Source: Sporosarcina sp. FSL K6-1522
GTDB taxonomy: Bacteria > Bacillota > Bacilli > Bacillales_A > Planococcaceae
Direction of reading: 5' to 3'
DNA length: 64,000 bases
Assembly (NCBI RefSeq): GCF_038622445.1
Contig: NZ_CP152019.1
Location: 3,694,501 to 3,758,500, forward strand
This document shows positions 55,103-64,000 of the stretch, piece by piece. The notes under the pieces were generated by a model, which saw only the letters and a program-made list of their open reading frames with translations, was not told the DNA's origin and made no database searches. How positions within the stretch are numbered: the stretch's first letter is position 1; every line of letters begins with the position of its first letter. The translations under genes and the position numbers were made by a program.

Positions 55103-55131
55103 ATTGTACCGTCTTTTCATTTTTGAGGCAA
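55103..55131 (-). promoter_or_regulatory. Sigma-A promoter of lepB
   Basis: On the minus strand TTGCCT (55126-55131), 17 bases, TACAAT (55103-55108), overlapping the tail of the rplS terminator and 31 bases before lepB. Confidence 0.6.
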
Positions 55132-55160
55132 AAAGAAAGGAGGCCGTTTGGCGGCCTCCT
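55131..55160 (-). terminator. Intrinsic terminator after rplS
   Basis: In minus-strand RNA 9-bp arms AGGAGGCCG / CGGCCTCCT with a 5-nt loop are followed by TTCTTTTT, 14 bases after the rplS stop. Confidence 0.9.
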
Positions 55161-55173
55161 GTGTCTTTGCTTT

Positions 55174-55518
55174 TTATCGAAGTTCTTTGATACGAGCAGC
55201 TTTTCCGCGTAGGCTGCGAAGGTAGTACAATTTCGCACGGCGTACTTTACCACGACGAATCACTTCAAGTAGAGTAATTTTTGGTGTGTGTACAGGGAAT
55301 GTACGTTCAACGCCAACACCGTTAGAGATTTTACGGACTGTGAATGTTTCACTGATTCCGCCTCCACGACGTTTGATGACAACACCTTCGAATAGCTGGA
55401 TACGCTCACGCGTTCCCTCTACGATTTTCACGTGCAAACGAACTGTGTCTCCCGCACGGAATGATGGGTGATCTGCACGAAGCTGATCTTTTGTAATGTC
55501 TGCAATTAGTTGTTGCAT
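55174..55518 (-). CDS. rplS: 50S ribosomal protein L19
   Basis: Bridges the subunit interface. From ATG 55518 (AAGGAGAGG upstream) the protein has 114 residues: [79 protein letters not shown] and a basic end. The frame extends upstream to 55605, but that part is the mRNA leader. Its own promoter and terminator make it a single-gene unit after trmD. Confidence 0.98.
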   Translation of the reverse strand: MQQLIADITKDQLRADHPSFRAGDTVRLHVKIVEGTRERIQLFEGVVIKRRGGGISETFTVRKISNGVGVERTFPVHTPKITLLEVIRRGKVRRAKLYYLRSLRGKAARIKELR

Positions 55519-55612
55519 AGTTAACCTCTCCTTATCCACAGATGCTCTTGCATTTCTTACCTTTGCAGCGGAACACCAGTCAGTATGTACTCCACATAGA
55601 AGCACATTCTAA
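55519..55612 (-). ncRNA. Candidate L19 leader (rplS autoregulatory RNA)
   Basis: A leader of about 90 nt lies between the rplS promoter and ribosome site. Bacilli are known to carry an L19 leader here, and the size, position and conserved-looking block just before the ribosome site (CATCTGTGGATAAGGAGAGG) fit. Structure was not computed. Confidence 0.5.
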
Positions 55613-55641
55613 ATAGTATCACAAAGGGTATGCCGGTGCAA
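55613..55641 (-). promoter_or_regulatory. Sigma-A promoter of rplS
   Basis: On the minus strand TTGCAC (55636-55641), 17 bases, TACTAT (55613-55618), with TGA before the -10 (extended -10). It starts 11 bases after the trmD stop. Confidence 0.68.
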
Positions 55642-55651
55642 GATAATCTAA

Positions 55652-56389
55652 TTATTTTTTATCGCGTTTTAATTGATCCAAATAGTTGCGCTGATGCTCG
55701 GTCAATGGAGCATCATTTAACAAATCAGGCCTGCGTTCAAACGTCCGTAGTAACGACTGTTCTTCACGCCATTTGTCAACTGCCGCATGGTTGCCTGACA
55801 ATAGCACTGCCGGCACTTCCATTCCATTAAAATTGGCCGGCCTTGTATATTGAGGGTGTTCGAGCAAGCCCGTGGAAAATGAATCGAGCACAGGAGAATC
55901 TGCATTGCCAAGTACATTCGGCAAGAGTCTCACGACGCTATCAATGACCGCCATCGCCGCGATTTCTCCTCCTGTTAATACGAAATCACCCAGCGACACT
56001 TCATCCGTAACAAGATGCTGTCGAATGCGTTCATCATAGCCTTCATAATGACCGCATATGAACACGACATGTTCTTCAGCCGCAAATTCTTCCGCTTTCT
56101 TTTGAGTAAATCGTTCTCCCTGCGGACACATCAGCACAACACGTGGTCGTTTTTCAAGTCCCTCGGATAACGCTTCAACAGCAGCAAAAAGAGGCTCTGG
56201 CTTGAGTACCATCCCCGCGCCGCCTCCGTAGGGATAATCATCAACCTTATGATGCTTATTCGTTGAATAATCGCGGAAATCCGTAACACCAAATGCCACT
56301 GCACCATTTTCCTGCGCCTTTTTCATAATCGACGAATGGAGCACACCCTCAAACATTTCTGGAAATAACGACAAGACATCGATTTTCAT
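55652..56389 (-). CDS. trmD: tRNA (guanine-N1)-methyltransferase TrmD
   Basis: Makes m1G37 in tRNA to prevent frameshifting. The 245-residue protein has the knotted SPOUT fold: [45 protein letters not shown] and [37 protein letters not shown]. The start overlaps rimM by 4 bases. Typical length. Confidence 0.98.
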   Translation of the reverse strand: MKIDVLSLFPEMFEGVLHSSIMKKAQENGAVAFGVTDFRDYSTNKHHKVDDYPYGGGAGMVLKPEPLFAAVEALSEGLEKRPRVVLMCPQGERFTQKKAEEFAAEEHVVFICGHYEGYDERIRQHLVTDEVSLGDFVLTGGEIAAMAVIDSVVRLLPNVLGNADSPVLDSFSTGLLEHPQYTRPANFNGMEVPAVLLSGNHAAVDKWREEQSLLRTFERRPDLLNDAPLTEHQRNYLDQLKRDKK

Positions 56390-56904
56390 TGTGACAGAAG
56401 TCCTTCCAATGGATCGATAACAATTTTCTTGCTGTCAATGTCGATTTCCTTAACGACATCTTCAATATAAGGAATATAATGCGGCTTTCCTTTTTCCGGT
56501 GTAACCGTCCAAACATCATTAGCGCCCGTTTCAAGAATATCCGTCACCTTACCAAGCTCAACACCATCTAATGTGACAACTGTACAACCTTTGATTTCGT
56601 GGTAGTAAAACTCATTCTCATCCAGCTCACCTAATTGATCTTCAGCAATTTTAAAGACACCATCTCGATATTTTTCTACATCATTTAGGTTTGGATGGTT
56701 TTCGAATGTTAATAAATCGAAGTTTTTATGTTGGCGATGACTCGCTACCGTTAAGTAAATTGGTGTTTTACTGTTCGGCATAAACAAAGCGAGCTTATTG
56801 CCTACCTGATAACGTTCTTCTGGAAAGTGCGTACGTGACATCACACGGACTTCTCCACGAATACCATGCGTATTCACGATTGTTCCTACATTGAACCATT
56901 GCAT
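56386..56904 (-). CDS. rimM: 16S rRNA processing protein RimM
   Basis: Assists 30S head maturation with S19. The 172-residue protein has an N-terminal RimM barrel ([35 protein letters not shown]) and a C-terminal PRC-barrel ([41 protein letters not shown]...[15 protein letters not shown]). It starts after the khpA terminator; I see no convincing promoter in the 55 bp between. It is coupled to trmD. Confidence 0.97.
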   Translation of the reverse strand: MQWFNVGTIVNTHGIRGEVRVMSRTHFPEERYQVGNKLALFMPNSKTPIYLTVASHRQHKNFDLLTFENHPNLNDVEKYRDGVFKIAEDQLGELDENEFYYHEIKGCTVVTLDGVELGKVTDILETGANDVWTVTPEKGKPHYIPYIEDVVKEIDIDSKKIVIDPLEGLLSQ

Positions 56905-56960
56905 ACCTTAACACCATCTTTCATTCAAATAGGGCGTTCTCTATCTACAAGTTTTTAGAC

Positions 56961-56991
56961 AAAAAAGGAAGGAACATAAGCTCCTTCCTTT
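56961..56991 (-). terminator. Intrinsic terminator after khpA
   Basis: GGAAGGA / TCCTTCC arms flanked by A/T runs; on the minus strand six U follow. It lies just after the khpA stop and probably ends the rpsP-khpA unit. Confidence 0.8.
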
Positions 56992-56997
56992 TCCGTA

Positions 56998-57231
56998 TTA
57001 GTCTATAATATCTAAATAGACTTTTTTACCGTGGTGACTTCCTGCTGCTGAATAAACAATAGTCCGTATCGCTTTCGCTACACGTCCCTGTTTACCGATT
57101 ACTTTCCCCATATCGTCAGGATTCACGGATAGTTTGTAAGTGACACGATTATCGTGCTCTTCCTGCGCCACCCGAATATCCTCGGGGTAATCGACTAACG
57201 GCTTCACGATTGTTTCAATCAGCTGCTTCAT
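56998..57231 (-). CDS. khpA: RNA-binding KH domain protein KhpA (YlqC)
   Basis: Single KH-domain RNA-binding protein of 77 residues from ATG 57231 (AGGAGG about 8 nt upstream; a GTG two codons earlier is too close to it). The GxxG loop is in DDMGKVIGKQGRVAKAIRTIV. It is linked in other Firmicutes to cell elongation control together with KhpB. It follows rpsP with a hairpin-rich 165-bp spacer. ylqD, found next in B. subtilis, is missing here. Confidence 0.94.
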   Translation of the reverse strand: MKQLIETIVKPLVDYPEDIRVAQEEHDNRVTYKLSVNPDDMGKVIGKQGRVAKAIRTIVYSAAGSHHGKKVYLDIID

Positions 57232-57249
57232 GTGCACCCCTCCTGATTA

Positions 57250-57390
57250 TCCCGTATTAACGGGCAGTAAAACTCCACTTTCGTAGATAGAATCGAACCT
57301 TCAGACATTATATAGGCGTTAACTGCCCCGTAAATGCCCGATTGGTTCAACTAGTAATCAGCGGGGTGAAAAACTCCCTCTGATTACAGT
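57250..57390. repeat. Hairpin-rich spacer element between rpsP and khpA
   Basis: Two nested inverted structures occur. ACGGGCAGT near 57259 pairs with ACTGCCCCGT near 57321. A separate hairpin has TAATCAG (57356) / CTGATTA (57381) arms with an inner GGGG / CCC. Neither has a terminator U-run. The stretch resembles a small mobile or repetitive palindromic element more than a promoter region. Identity unknown. Confidence 0.45.
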
Positions 57391-57396
57391 TTCACT

Positions 57397-57693
<297 letters not shown>

Positions 57694-57707
57694 TCACACA
57701 AGATAGT

Positions 57708-57736
57708 ATATTATCAAGCTTTCTCATGTTTGTAAA
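57708..57736 (-). promoter_or_regulatory. Sigma-A promoter of rpsP
   Basis: On the minus strand TTTACA (57731-57736), 17 bases, TAATAT (57708-57713), preceded by TGA (extended -10). Confidence 0.68.
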
Positions 57737-57788
57737 GTGTTTTTTCTTAACACCTTAAATTTCTTTCAAAAACACCGGTTTTTTATTG

Positions 57789-57840
57789 TGTCTAGACTCC
57801 GGGCGCCAGATGCTCGGGTCATAAGCCAGCCCAGCGCTTT
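57789..57840. repeat. Short dispersed spacer repeat after ffh
   Basis: The first 20 bases (57789-57808) match 1429-1448 at 18 of 20 positions. CTCGGGTCATAAG follows. It abuts the ffh stop codon. Confidence 0.45.
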
Positions 57841-59196
57841 TTATTTAAATAACGAGTCAAACCCAGGCATTTTCATCTTCTTTTTCCCTTTTTGTTGCAT
57901 GTTTGTCATCTGCTTAACCATCTTTTTCATATCTTCGAATTGCTTCAACAAACGGTTCACTTCCTGAATAGACGTTCCCGAACCTTTAGCAATTCGCTTA
58001 CGACGGTTGGCATTGATGATTTCAGGCGTAGTGCGTTCTGCTATTGTCATCGATTGAATGACAGCCTCAACACGCCCCATTTGCCCTTCATCGACCTTGG
58101 CATTTTCGAGTCCTTTGATCTTATTAGCACCTGGCATCATTTTCAATAGCTCATCCAACGGTCCCATCTTCTTCACTTGTTGTAACTGATCAAGGAAGTC
58201 GTCAAGTGTAAATGATTGCGTTCGGAACTTCTGTTCAAGCTCTTTCGCCTTCTCTTCATCCACATTCTCTTGCGCTTTTTCAATGAGTGACATGACATCA
58301 CCCATACCTAGAATTCGAGAAGCCATGCGCTCTGGATGGAACGGTTCAAGCGCATCCATTTTCTCACCCATCCCGACAAATTTAATCGGTTTTTCAGTGA
58401 CAGAACGTATGGATAACGCAGCACCGCCTCGGGTATCCCCATCCAACTTTGTGAGGATGACGCCTGTAATATCAACAGTTTCATTGAAGTTCTGTGCAAC
58501 ATTGACAGCATCCTGCCCCGTCATTGCGTCGACAACAAGAAACACTTCTTCCGGCTTGCTTAGCTCACGAATATCTTTCAGTTCTTGCATCAATTCTTCA
58601 TCCACATGAAGTCGGCCCGCTGTATCAATGATGACAACATCATTATGCTCTCTTTCAGCCTCTTCTAATGCTTGACGAACAATTTCGACCGGCGAGACAT
58701 CTGTACCGAGCGCAAAGACTGGCATCGTCAACTGCTTGCCGAGCGTCTGCAATTGCTGGATTGCTGCCGGCCTGTAAACGTCAGCTGCCACAAGTAACGG
58801 CTTTTTGTTATGCCGTTTACGAAGGACCGTTGCTAATTTCCCAGTTGTTGTTGTTTTTCCGGCACCTTGCAACCCGACCATCATAATGACAGTCGGTGAT
58901 TTCCGAGCAAACTGAATAGGATTTTGTTCGCCACCCATTAGGTTCGTTAACTCATCTTTAACAATTTTTACAACTTGTTGACCCGGCGTCAGACTTTTCA
59001 TGACGTCTTGACCGACCGCGCGTTCACTGACCGTTTTGACAAATGATTTGACAACTTTCAAGTTGACGTCCGCTTCAATCAAAGCAAAACGGACTTCACG
59101 CATCATTTCTTTAACGTCTGCTTCACTAATTTTACCTTTGCCCGTGATTTTCTGTAGCGTCCCTTGCAGGCGCTGGGCTAAACCTTCAAATGCCAT
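57841..59196 (-). CDS. ffh: Signal recognition particle protein Ffh
   Basis: SRP GTPase targeting nascent membrane and secretory proteins. The 451-residue protein has an N domain, a G domain with VGLQGAGKTTTTGKLA, DVYRPAAIQQLQTLG, IIDTAGRLHVDEELM and LTKLDGDTRGGAALSI, then a Met-rich M domain (MNxxxM-type VIQSMTIAERTTP, GSGTSIQEVNRLLKQFEDMKKMVKQM). It follows ylxM with a 12-bp gap. Complete. Confidence 0.98.
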   Translation of the reverse strand: MAFEGLAQRLQGTLQKITGKGKISEADVKEMMREVRFALIEADVNLKVVKSFVKTVSERAVGQDVMKSLTPGQQVVKIVKDELTNLMGGEQNPIQFARKSPTVIMMVGLQGAGKTTTTGKLATVLRKRHNKKPLLVAADVYRPAAIQQLQTLGKQLTMPVFALGTDVSPVEIVRQALEEAEREHNDVVIIDTAGRLHVDEELMQELKDIRELSKPEEVFLVVDAMTGQDAVNVAQNFNETVDITGVILTKLDGDTRGGAALSIRSVTEKPIKFVGMGEKMDALEPFHPERMASRILGMGDVMSLIEKAQENVDEEKAKELEQKFRTQSFTLDDFLDQLQQVKKMGPLDELLKMMPGANKIKGLENAKVDEGQMGRVEAVIQSMTIAERTTPEIINANRRKRIAKGSGTSIQEVNRLLKQFEDMKKMVKQMTNMQQKGKKKMKMPGFDSLFK

Positions 59197-59208
59197 GCAC
59201 AGAGCCTC

Positions 59209-59544
59209 CTACTCATGATCTTTTAGTTCGTTCAATAGTTCCCTGATTGCCGCTAAGTGCTCTTCTTCCCCTATAACAAGTTGCTCCAAACGCTCTACAA
59301 TGTCCAAGCGCTGTTGAAATTTCGAGAAGAGGTTCAACTTCGTTTCATAATCTTCAAGCATCGCTTCCGTCCGACGAACATTATCATAAACAGCTTGACG
59401 TGATACGCCGTATTCTCCCGCGATTTCGCCAAGGGAAAAATCATCCAAATAATATAATTGCATATACAGTCTCTGTTTATCAGTCAATAGCGACTGATAG
59501 AAATCGAAGAGGAAGTTAATACGTGTTGTTTTTGCAAGAACCAT
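59209..59544 (-). CDS. ylxM: SRP-associated DNA-binding-like protein YlxM
   Basis: 111-residue helix-turn-helix protein (sigma-70 region 4-like): [53 protein letters not shown]. In streptococci YlxM modulates SRP; here it is the first gene of ylxM-ffh. GGAGGGGG lies 9 nt before the ATG. Length matches the family (about 110). Confidence 0.95.
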   Translation of the reverse strand: MVLAKTTRINFLFDFYQSLLTDKQRLYMQLYYLDDFSLGEIAGEYGVSRQAVYDNVRRTEAMLEDYETKLNLFSKFQQRLDIVERLEQLVIGEEEHLAAIRELLNELKDHE

Positions 59545-59579
59545 GCGGCTTGCCCCCTCCAGTTATTTCTCTCTATGCC

Positions 59580-59608
59580 ATCATAGTACGGCAACTATAT
59601 ACCGTCAA
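59580..59608 (-). promoter_or_regulatory. Sigma-A promoter of ylxM-ffh
   Basis: On the minus strand TTGACG (59603-59608), 17 bases, TATGAT (59580-59585), about 36 bases before ylxM and right after ftsY. Confidence 0.72.
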
Positions 59609-59614
59609 GTAAAA

Positions 59615-60622
59615 TTACTTGTCTAGTTCCTCTTGGTCCCGTTCTAGTTCCAATCCATCTGCGAAGAGACCGTAGACATATTTTTCCGGATCAAATGGTT
59701 GTAAATCGTCTACACCTTCACCTAGACCCACAAACTTCACAGGAATGCTCAGCTTCTTACGAATAGCCAGTACAATACCACCTTTAGCTGTACCATCAAG
59801 CTTCGTCAGAACAATGCCTGTCACGTTTGTTGCTTCTTTAAATGTCTGTGCTTGAACGAGTGCATTTTGCCCAGTTGTTGCATCAAGCGCAAGGAGCACT
59901 TCATGGGGCGCACCTGGCACTTCTTTACTAATGACGCGATGCACTTTTTCTAATTCGTTCATCAAGTTGACTTTATTTTGCAACCTACCTGCCGTATCGC
60001 AAATGAGGACATCTACTTTACGGTTTTTAGCTGCCCGAATTGCATCGTACATGACTGCTGCTGGATCGGATCCTTCTGATTGTCGAATGACTTCAACACC
60101 CGAACGCTCACCCCAAACTACGAGCTGATCGATAGCACCTGCCCGGAACGTATCGCCCGCTGCCAGCATGACCGTTTTTCCTTCTGCCATCAGTCGCGCT
60201 GCCAATTTCCCAATCGTTGTCGTTTTTCCAACACCGTTAACACCTACCATTAGCACAACCGTCAGACCATCTTCTTGGATATTCAAGCTGCTATCAATTT
60301 GCTCGCCCGCTTCATAAATTTCAACGAGTTTTTGCGAAATAACAGATTGGATACCCGCCGTATCTTTAATGTTTTTACGTTGCACTTCCAGTTTCAATTG
60401 GTCGATAAGCTCCATGACCGTCTCAAAGCCCACATCTGCTTGTAACAGCAGTTCTTCCAGTTCTTCAAAGAACTCCTCATCGACTTCTCGAAAGCGCGCG
60501 ACGAGGTCATTTACTTTCGAAGTGAAGGAATCCCGCGTTTTTGTGAGACCATCTTTAAATTTCTCAGTTACCGCTTCATTTGTGCCCGTAATTTTTTCTT
60601 TTAATCGCTTAAAAAATGACAA
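59615..60622 (-). CDS. ftsY: Signal recognition particle receptor FtsY
   Basis: Membrane-associated SRP receptor GTPase. The 335-residue protein has a short charged A region, an N domain (about 30-110), and a G domain with MVGVNGVGKTTTIGKLAARL, AAGDTFRAGAIDQL, ICDTAGRL, LTKLDGTAKGGI and KFVGLGEGVDDLQPFDPEKYV. It follows smc by 14 bp, the standard smc-ftsY pair. Confidence 0.98.
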   Translation of the reverse strand: MSFFKRLKEKITGTNEAVTEKFKDGLTKTRDSFTSKVNDLVARFREVDEEFFEELEELLLQADVGFETVMELIDQLKLEVQRKNIKDTAGIQSVISQKLVEIYEAGEQIDSSLNIQEDGLTVVLMVGVNGVGKTTTIGKLAARLMAEGKTVMLAAGDTFRAGAIDQLVVWGERSGVEVIRQSEGSDPAAVMYDAIRAAKNRKVDVLICDTAGRLQNKVNLMNELEKVHRVISKEVPGAPHEVLLALDATTGQNALVQAQTFKEATNVTGIVLTKLDGTAKGGIVLAIRKKLSIPVKFVGLGEGVDDLQPFDPEKYVYGLFADGLELERDQEELDK

Positions 60623-60636
60623 TGACCTACACTCCT

Positions 60637-63600
60637 TTACATAATGGCTTCTTCTGGTATCTCCGAAAGTTTGACAGAAATAAGCTTCGAGACACCCGAT
60701 TCTTGCATCGTAATCCCGTATAGCACATCTGCACCTTCCATCGTCCCTTTTCGATGCGTAATGACGATGAATTGTGTCTTCTCAGAGAACTTTTTCAAAT
60801 ATTTACTGTAACGTATGACATTGGCCTCGTCGAGTGCCGCTTCGACTTCATCGAGAATACAAAACGGTACGGGCCGCACTTCGATAATGGAAAAGAGAAG
60901 GACGATTGCTGTCAATGCCCGTTCTCCACCAGAAAGCAGACTTAGATTTTGCAATTTCTTTCCTGGTGGCCGCGCAACAATATCGACACCTGTTTCAAGC
61001 AGGTTCCCCGGTTGCGTGAGGATTAAATCGGCATCTCCACCACCAAACATCTCTTTAAATACATGTCGGAATCGATTCTGAACTGCATTAAACGTCGTCG
61101 AAAATCGAAGTGTCATCTCCGTATCCATTTCAGCCATGGCTTCATGTAACGTATTTTTTGCCTCAAGCAAATCATTTCTTTGCTCAGTCAAAAACTGATG
61201 ACGCTCTGAAACCTCCATATATTCAACGATGGAACCCGGGTTAACAGGACCTAAAGCGTTCAACTCATTTTTCAATTGCTCAACCTTGTCCCTCGTCTGT
61301 TGCTCATCGAAATCAGCTGCGATATCCGTGTCCGGGTACAAACCATAGTCATCGAGTAAACGCTCTGTAATCGCTTCGTACCTTACCTCAAGGCGAGAGA
61401 TAGACACGGTCACCGCATTCAAAGCAGTATTCGCTTCACTAGCACGATTTCTCAGCTGCCGCAGCGACGTAACCATTTTATCCATGTTCTCTGCCAACTC
61501 TTTACGCTGCTCTCGCCCTTGCTCAATCGCCAGTTCAATCGATACTTTGTCCGTAAACGCTTTATCAATCTTCCCAGCGATTTCTTCCGCAGTTAACTCT
61601 TTACCTTCCGCATTTCCTGTGAAAAATTGCTGTTCATCCTGTAATGCAGCAAGCTTGTGTTCCAATTGCTCGTAGGATTGTTCCATGTCAGCAATAGATG
61701 CTTGTTGGTGCGCCCGCTGTTCGCGTAAAACAGCGATTTGTTCACGTAACTTGTTGTATCGATTCGTCAACGTCGCTTCTTCGTTACGTCGATCAGCCGC
61801 CAAACGCTCAAGTGTTTCCACTTCCACTTGGATTGTTTCGAGTACCTTTTTCACTTGCCCATGTTGTTGTTGCAAAACCGCTTTCGCTTTCAAAAGTTCC
61901 GTACCCGTATTTTCAACCCCACGTCTGCCGATTTCCATCGAAGCCACTTCTGATTCAACAGCTTTGATAGATATATCCGTTTCTCGAACAGCCGATTCAG
62001 CAGTAGCTACTTCCATTTGTAGACTTTCTGTCAACGTGCGCAGTTGTTCTGTTTCATGTAAATTTTTCGCAACCGCCATTTTGGTATCGCCAATTTTCAT
62101 AGTAGCTGTTTCAATGGAATCAGCCATTTGCGTCAACTGGACCTTCAAAGTTTCCAGCTCGGCTTTTCGCGTAAAGACAGATGCCTGTCCTTTCACACCG
62201 CCTCCTGTAAGCGAACCACCAGCATTCACAACGTCCCCATCAATTGTCACGATACGGAAACGATAGCCAAGCATTTTCGCGATAGCAGAGGCACCAGCAA
62301 GCGTTTTAACAACAATCGTGTTCCCTAACAAATTTTCCGTAATAATGGTATACGCTTTTTCCGTTTGTACGAGACCATCCGCCGTCCCAATAAACTCAGG
62401 ATGTTGCGCAACCGTACTTAGCGTAGACGGTTGAATTTTCCGCGACTTCATGACATCTCTAGGAAGGAATGTCGCACGACCAGCATTTTTCGCCTTCAAA
62501 TAGCCGATTGCCTTCCTCGCCTCTTGTTCTGTCGCTGTCACAATATGCTGCATTGCACCGCCAAGTGCTGTTTCAACGGCTTTGACATACGCTTTGTCAA
62601 CAGAAATTAGTTCTGCAACGGCACCATCAATACCAGATAACTTGTTAGATTTTTTTGCAACAAGCACTTCCCGCACACCTGAGTAAAAACCAGAGAAATC
62701 CGCTTCCATGCTTTCTAATGCACGCAAACGCCCACGCATCTCATGCTGTTTGTTGAGTGCATGTTGCATGAGTTCCTGCTGGTTTCCGAGTTCAGCTTCC
62801 GCTTTTCGAGCTGCTTGTAGCGATTGTCGATAAGCCTGATCTGTTGTCGTCAACTGCTGTTTTAATTCAGCGAGCTTCTTTACCCTCGAAGCCTTCTCTG
62901 TAGCTAACCCCTGAAGTCGCTCTTTTAACGTGGCCGTTTGTTGTAAAATCCTTTCAGAAGATGACTTTTCCCCTTCAAGATTTTCATCCATATGTTTCAA
63001 ATCGTTGCGGATCGTCGCTTCCTCATTCAATCGATCAATATACGATGACTTCAACTCTTCAATTTCAATTTCTGTTTCTTTAACCGACCGTTTCAAAATT
63101 TGGGAAATACCATCCATCTCTACGGATATTGCCCCATATTCTTTTTCATTCACAATCTGTTTCTCGCGTGCTAGCTTCAGTTTTCCCACTAATTCCGTAC
63201 GTTCTTTTTCGGCAGCTGCCAACTCCAGTTGCAGTCGCTCCAGTTGTTGGTCTGCATTCCGTCGTTTTTCAAGCGATAACAGACGTCGACCTTCCCATTT
63301 CTCAGTTGTAGCCGTTGCCTCGACAAGCTTCCTTTGGAGCGTTTCCACTTCTTTATCGATATCTGCAAGTTGTGTACTCAACTTGGTAGAAGCTTCTTCG
63401 GCAGTCTTCGCCTCATTTTCTAGTCGTTCTTTCTCTTGATCGAGCTGCTCAGCTTGCTCAAATTCAGCAAGGAGCTTACTGCGCAAATTCCCTGCATCAT
63501 AGTTGAGCAATAGTACATCAGCTTCTCGTGTCTCTTCCGATAGTACCTTATGCTTTTCAGCTGCTTCCGCACTATGTTTTAGCGGTTCAATTCTCGTATC

Positions 63601-64000
63601 CAATTCTTTTAAAATATCAAGCACTCGATCCAGATTGTCCTCTGTTTCAAACAGTTTATGCTCTGCTTTCTTTTTTCGCGTTTTATATTTCAGAACGCCA
63701 GCTGCTTCATCAAAAATACTCCGTCGATCTTCTGGACGGCTATTTAATATTTCATCAACCCGGCCTTGCGAAATAATCGAAAATGCTTCTTTTCCAAGAC
63801 CTGAGTCCATAAAAATATCATTAATATCTTTGAGCCGACATTGTTGACCGTTCAATAAATAGGCACTTTCACCTGAACGAAAAACGCGTCGACTGACACT
63901 GATTTCCGTATAATCAAGTGGAAATAATCCTTTACTGTTATCAAAAATGAGCGTTACTTCCGCAAAATTAAGTGGTTTTCGGGAATCGCTACCGACAAAA
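60637..64000 (-). CDS. smc: Chromosome segregation ATPase SMC, N-terminus outside window
   Basis: Condensin core. About 1,120 residues are visible, reading in from the window edge; the Walker A motif lies beyond it. Seen: SVSRRVFRSGESAYLLNG, GLGKEAFSIISQGRVDEIL, the first coiled coil, the hinge (GVREVLVAKKSNKLSGIDGAVAELI...GRATFLPRDV; RIVTIDGDVVNAGGSLTGG) and the second coiled coil. The C-terminal head follows, with signature LSLLSGGERALTAIVLLFSI and Walker B FCILDEVEAALDEANV. The frame is open to the edge; an internal Met at 63855 is not the start. Confidence 0.97.
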   Translation of the reverse strand, partial: FVGSDSRKPLNFAEVTLIFDNSKGLFPLDYTEISVSRRVFRSGESAYLLNGQQCRLKDINDIFMDSGLGKEAFSIISQGRVDEILNSRPEDRRSIFDEAAGVLKYKTRKKKAEHKLFETEDNLDRVLDILKELDTRIEPLKHSAEAAEKHKVLSEETREADVLLLNYDAGNLRSKLLAEFEQAEQLDQEKERLENEAKTAEEASTKLSTQLADIDKEVETLQRKLVEATATTEKWEGRRLLSLEKRRNADQQLERLQLELAAAEKERTELVGKLKLAREKQIVNEKEYGAISVEMDGISQILKRSVKETEIEIEELKSSYIDRLNEEATIRNDLKHMDENLEGEKSSSERILQQTATLKERLQGLATEKASRVKKLAELKQQLTTTDQAYRQSLQAARKAEAELGNQQELMQHALNKQHEMRGRLRALESMEADFSGFYSGVREVLVAKKSNKLSGIDGAVAELISVDKAYVKAVETALGGAMQHIVTATEQEARKAIGYLKAKNAGRATFLPRDVMKSRKIQPSTLSTVAQHPEFIGTADGLVQTEKAYTIITENLLGNTIVVKTLAGASAIAKMLGYRFRIVTIDGDVVNAGGSLTGGGVKGQASVFTRKAELETLKVQLTQMADSIETATMKIGDTKMAVAKNLHETEQLRTLTESLQMEVATAESAVRETDISIKAVESEVASMEIGRRGVENTGTELLKAKAVLQQQHGQVKKVLETIQVEVETLERLAADRRNEEATLTNRYNKLREQIAVLREQRAHQQASIADMEQSYEQLEHKLAALQDEQQFFTGNAEGKELTAEEIAGKIDKAFTDKVSIELAIEQGREQRKELAENMDKMVTSLRQLRNRASEANTALNAVTVSISRLEVRYEAITERLLDDYGLYPDTDIAADFDEQQTRDKVEQLKNELNALGPVNPGSIVEYMEVSERHQFLTEQRNDLLEAKNTLHEAMAEMDTEMTLRFSTTFNAVQNRFRHVFKEMFGGGDADLILTQPGNLLETGVDIVARPPGKKLQNLSLLSGGERALTAIVLLFSIIEVRPVPFCILDEVEAALDEANVIRYSKYLKKFSEKTQFIVITHRKGTMEGADVLYGITMQESGVSKLISVKLSEIPEEAIM

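Noticed and set aside
61685..62266. Plus-strand open frame of 193 codons opposite smc
   Set aside because: It is the antisense of a conserved smc coiled-coil region, is Ser/Cys/Ala-rich as expected for such shadows, and has no ribosome site or family motif.

Overview
The window is a low-to-mid GC Bacillota chromosome segment. Its gene order follows the smc-ftsY-ffh ... codY-fla/che ... rpsB-tsf-pyrH-frr-uppS-cdsA-dxr-rseP-proS block of Bacillus subtilis, read backwards. Endospore-former-type chemotaxis genes (cheC, cheD, fliY), a SwrB-like gene, codY, clpQY (hslVU) and the spacer style suggest Bacillaceae/Planococcaceae. Sporosarcina or a close relative is my best guess; this is inference, because no rRNA is present. 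Every real host gene lies on the minus strand. Only a decayed IS3-family element at about 37.7-38.9 kb is on the plus strand.

Reading down the minus strand from 64 kb: smc (N-terminus outside the window), ftsY, ylxM-ffh, rpsP, khpA, rimM-trmD, rplS, lepB, rbgA, rnhB and a FliK-like/FlhB-like pair make up the secretion, ribosome maturation and chromosome block. Then come sucC-sucD, dprA, topA, trmFO and the xerC-hslV-hslU-codY operon. The IS element sits between codY and its terminator. The fla/che operon runs from flgB (37.4 kb) to a SwrB-like gene (9.2 kb): rod, MS-ring, switch, export ATPase, hook cap, hook, export gate, FlhF/FlhG and chemotaxis genes, then sigD and two small genes. Last come rpsB-tsf, pyrH-frr, uppS-cdsA-dxr-rseP and proS, which runs off the left end.

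The fla/che genes are tightly packed with many 1-17 nt overlaps, so they are probably translated from long mRNAs. Three features break this pattern. A strong intrinsic terminator followed by an extended -10 promoter separates sigD from cheD. A hairpin-rich 164-bp spacer between flgE and flbD contains a Shine-Dalgarno/hairpin/start-codon arrangement. A repeat-filled spacer lies between flhB and flhA. The hook protein FlgE carries an Ala/Thr-rich, coiled-coil-like insertion of about 135 residues.

Housekeeping units are bounded by recognisable intrinsic terminators (after rpsB, tsf, frr, khpA, rplS, rbgA, sucD and trmFO) and sigma-A-like promoters (rpsB, rplS, lepB, rpsP, ylxM, sucC, xerC). Several spacers carry diverged copies of shared palindromic modules, the clearest sign of a dispersed non-coding repeat family. 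I found no tRNA, rRNA, CRISPR array, prophage or defence island. Similarity statements rest on recognition of protein and DNA motifs; no database search was run.
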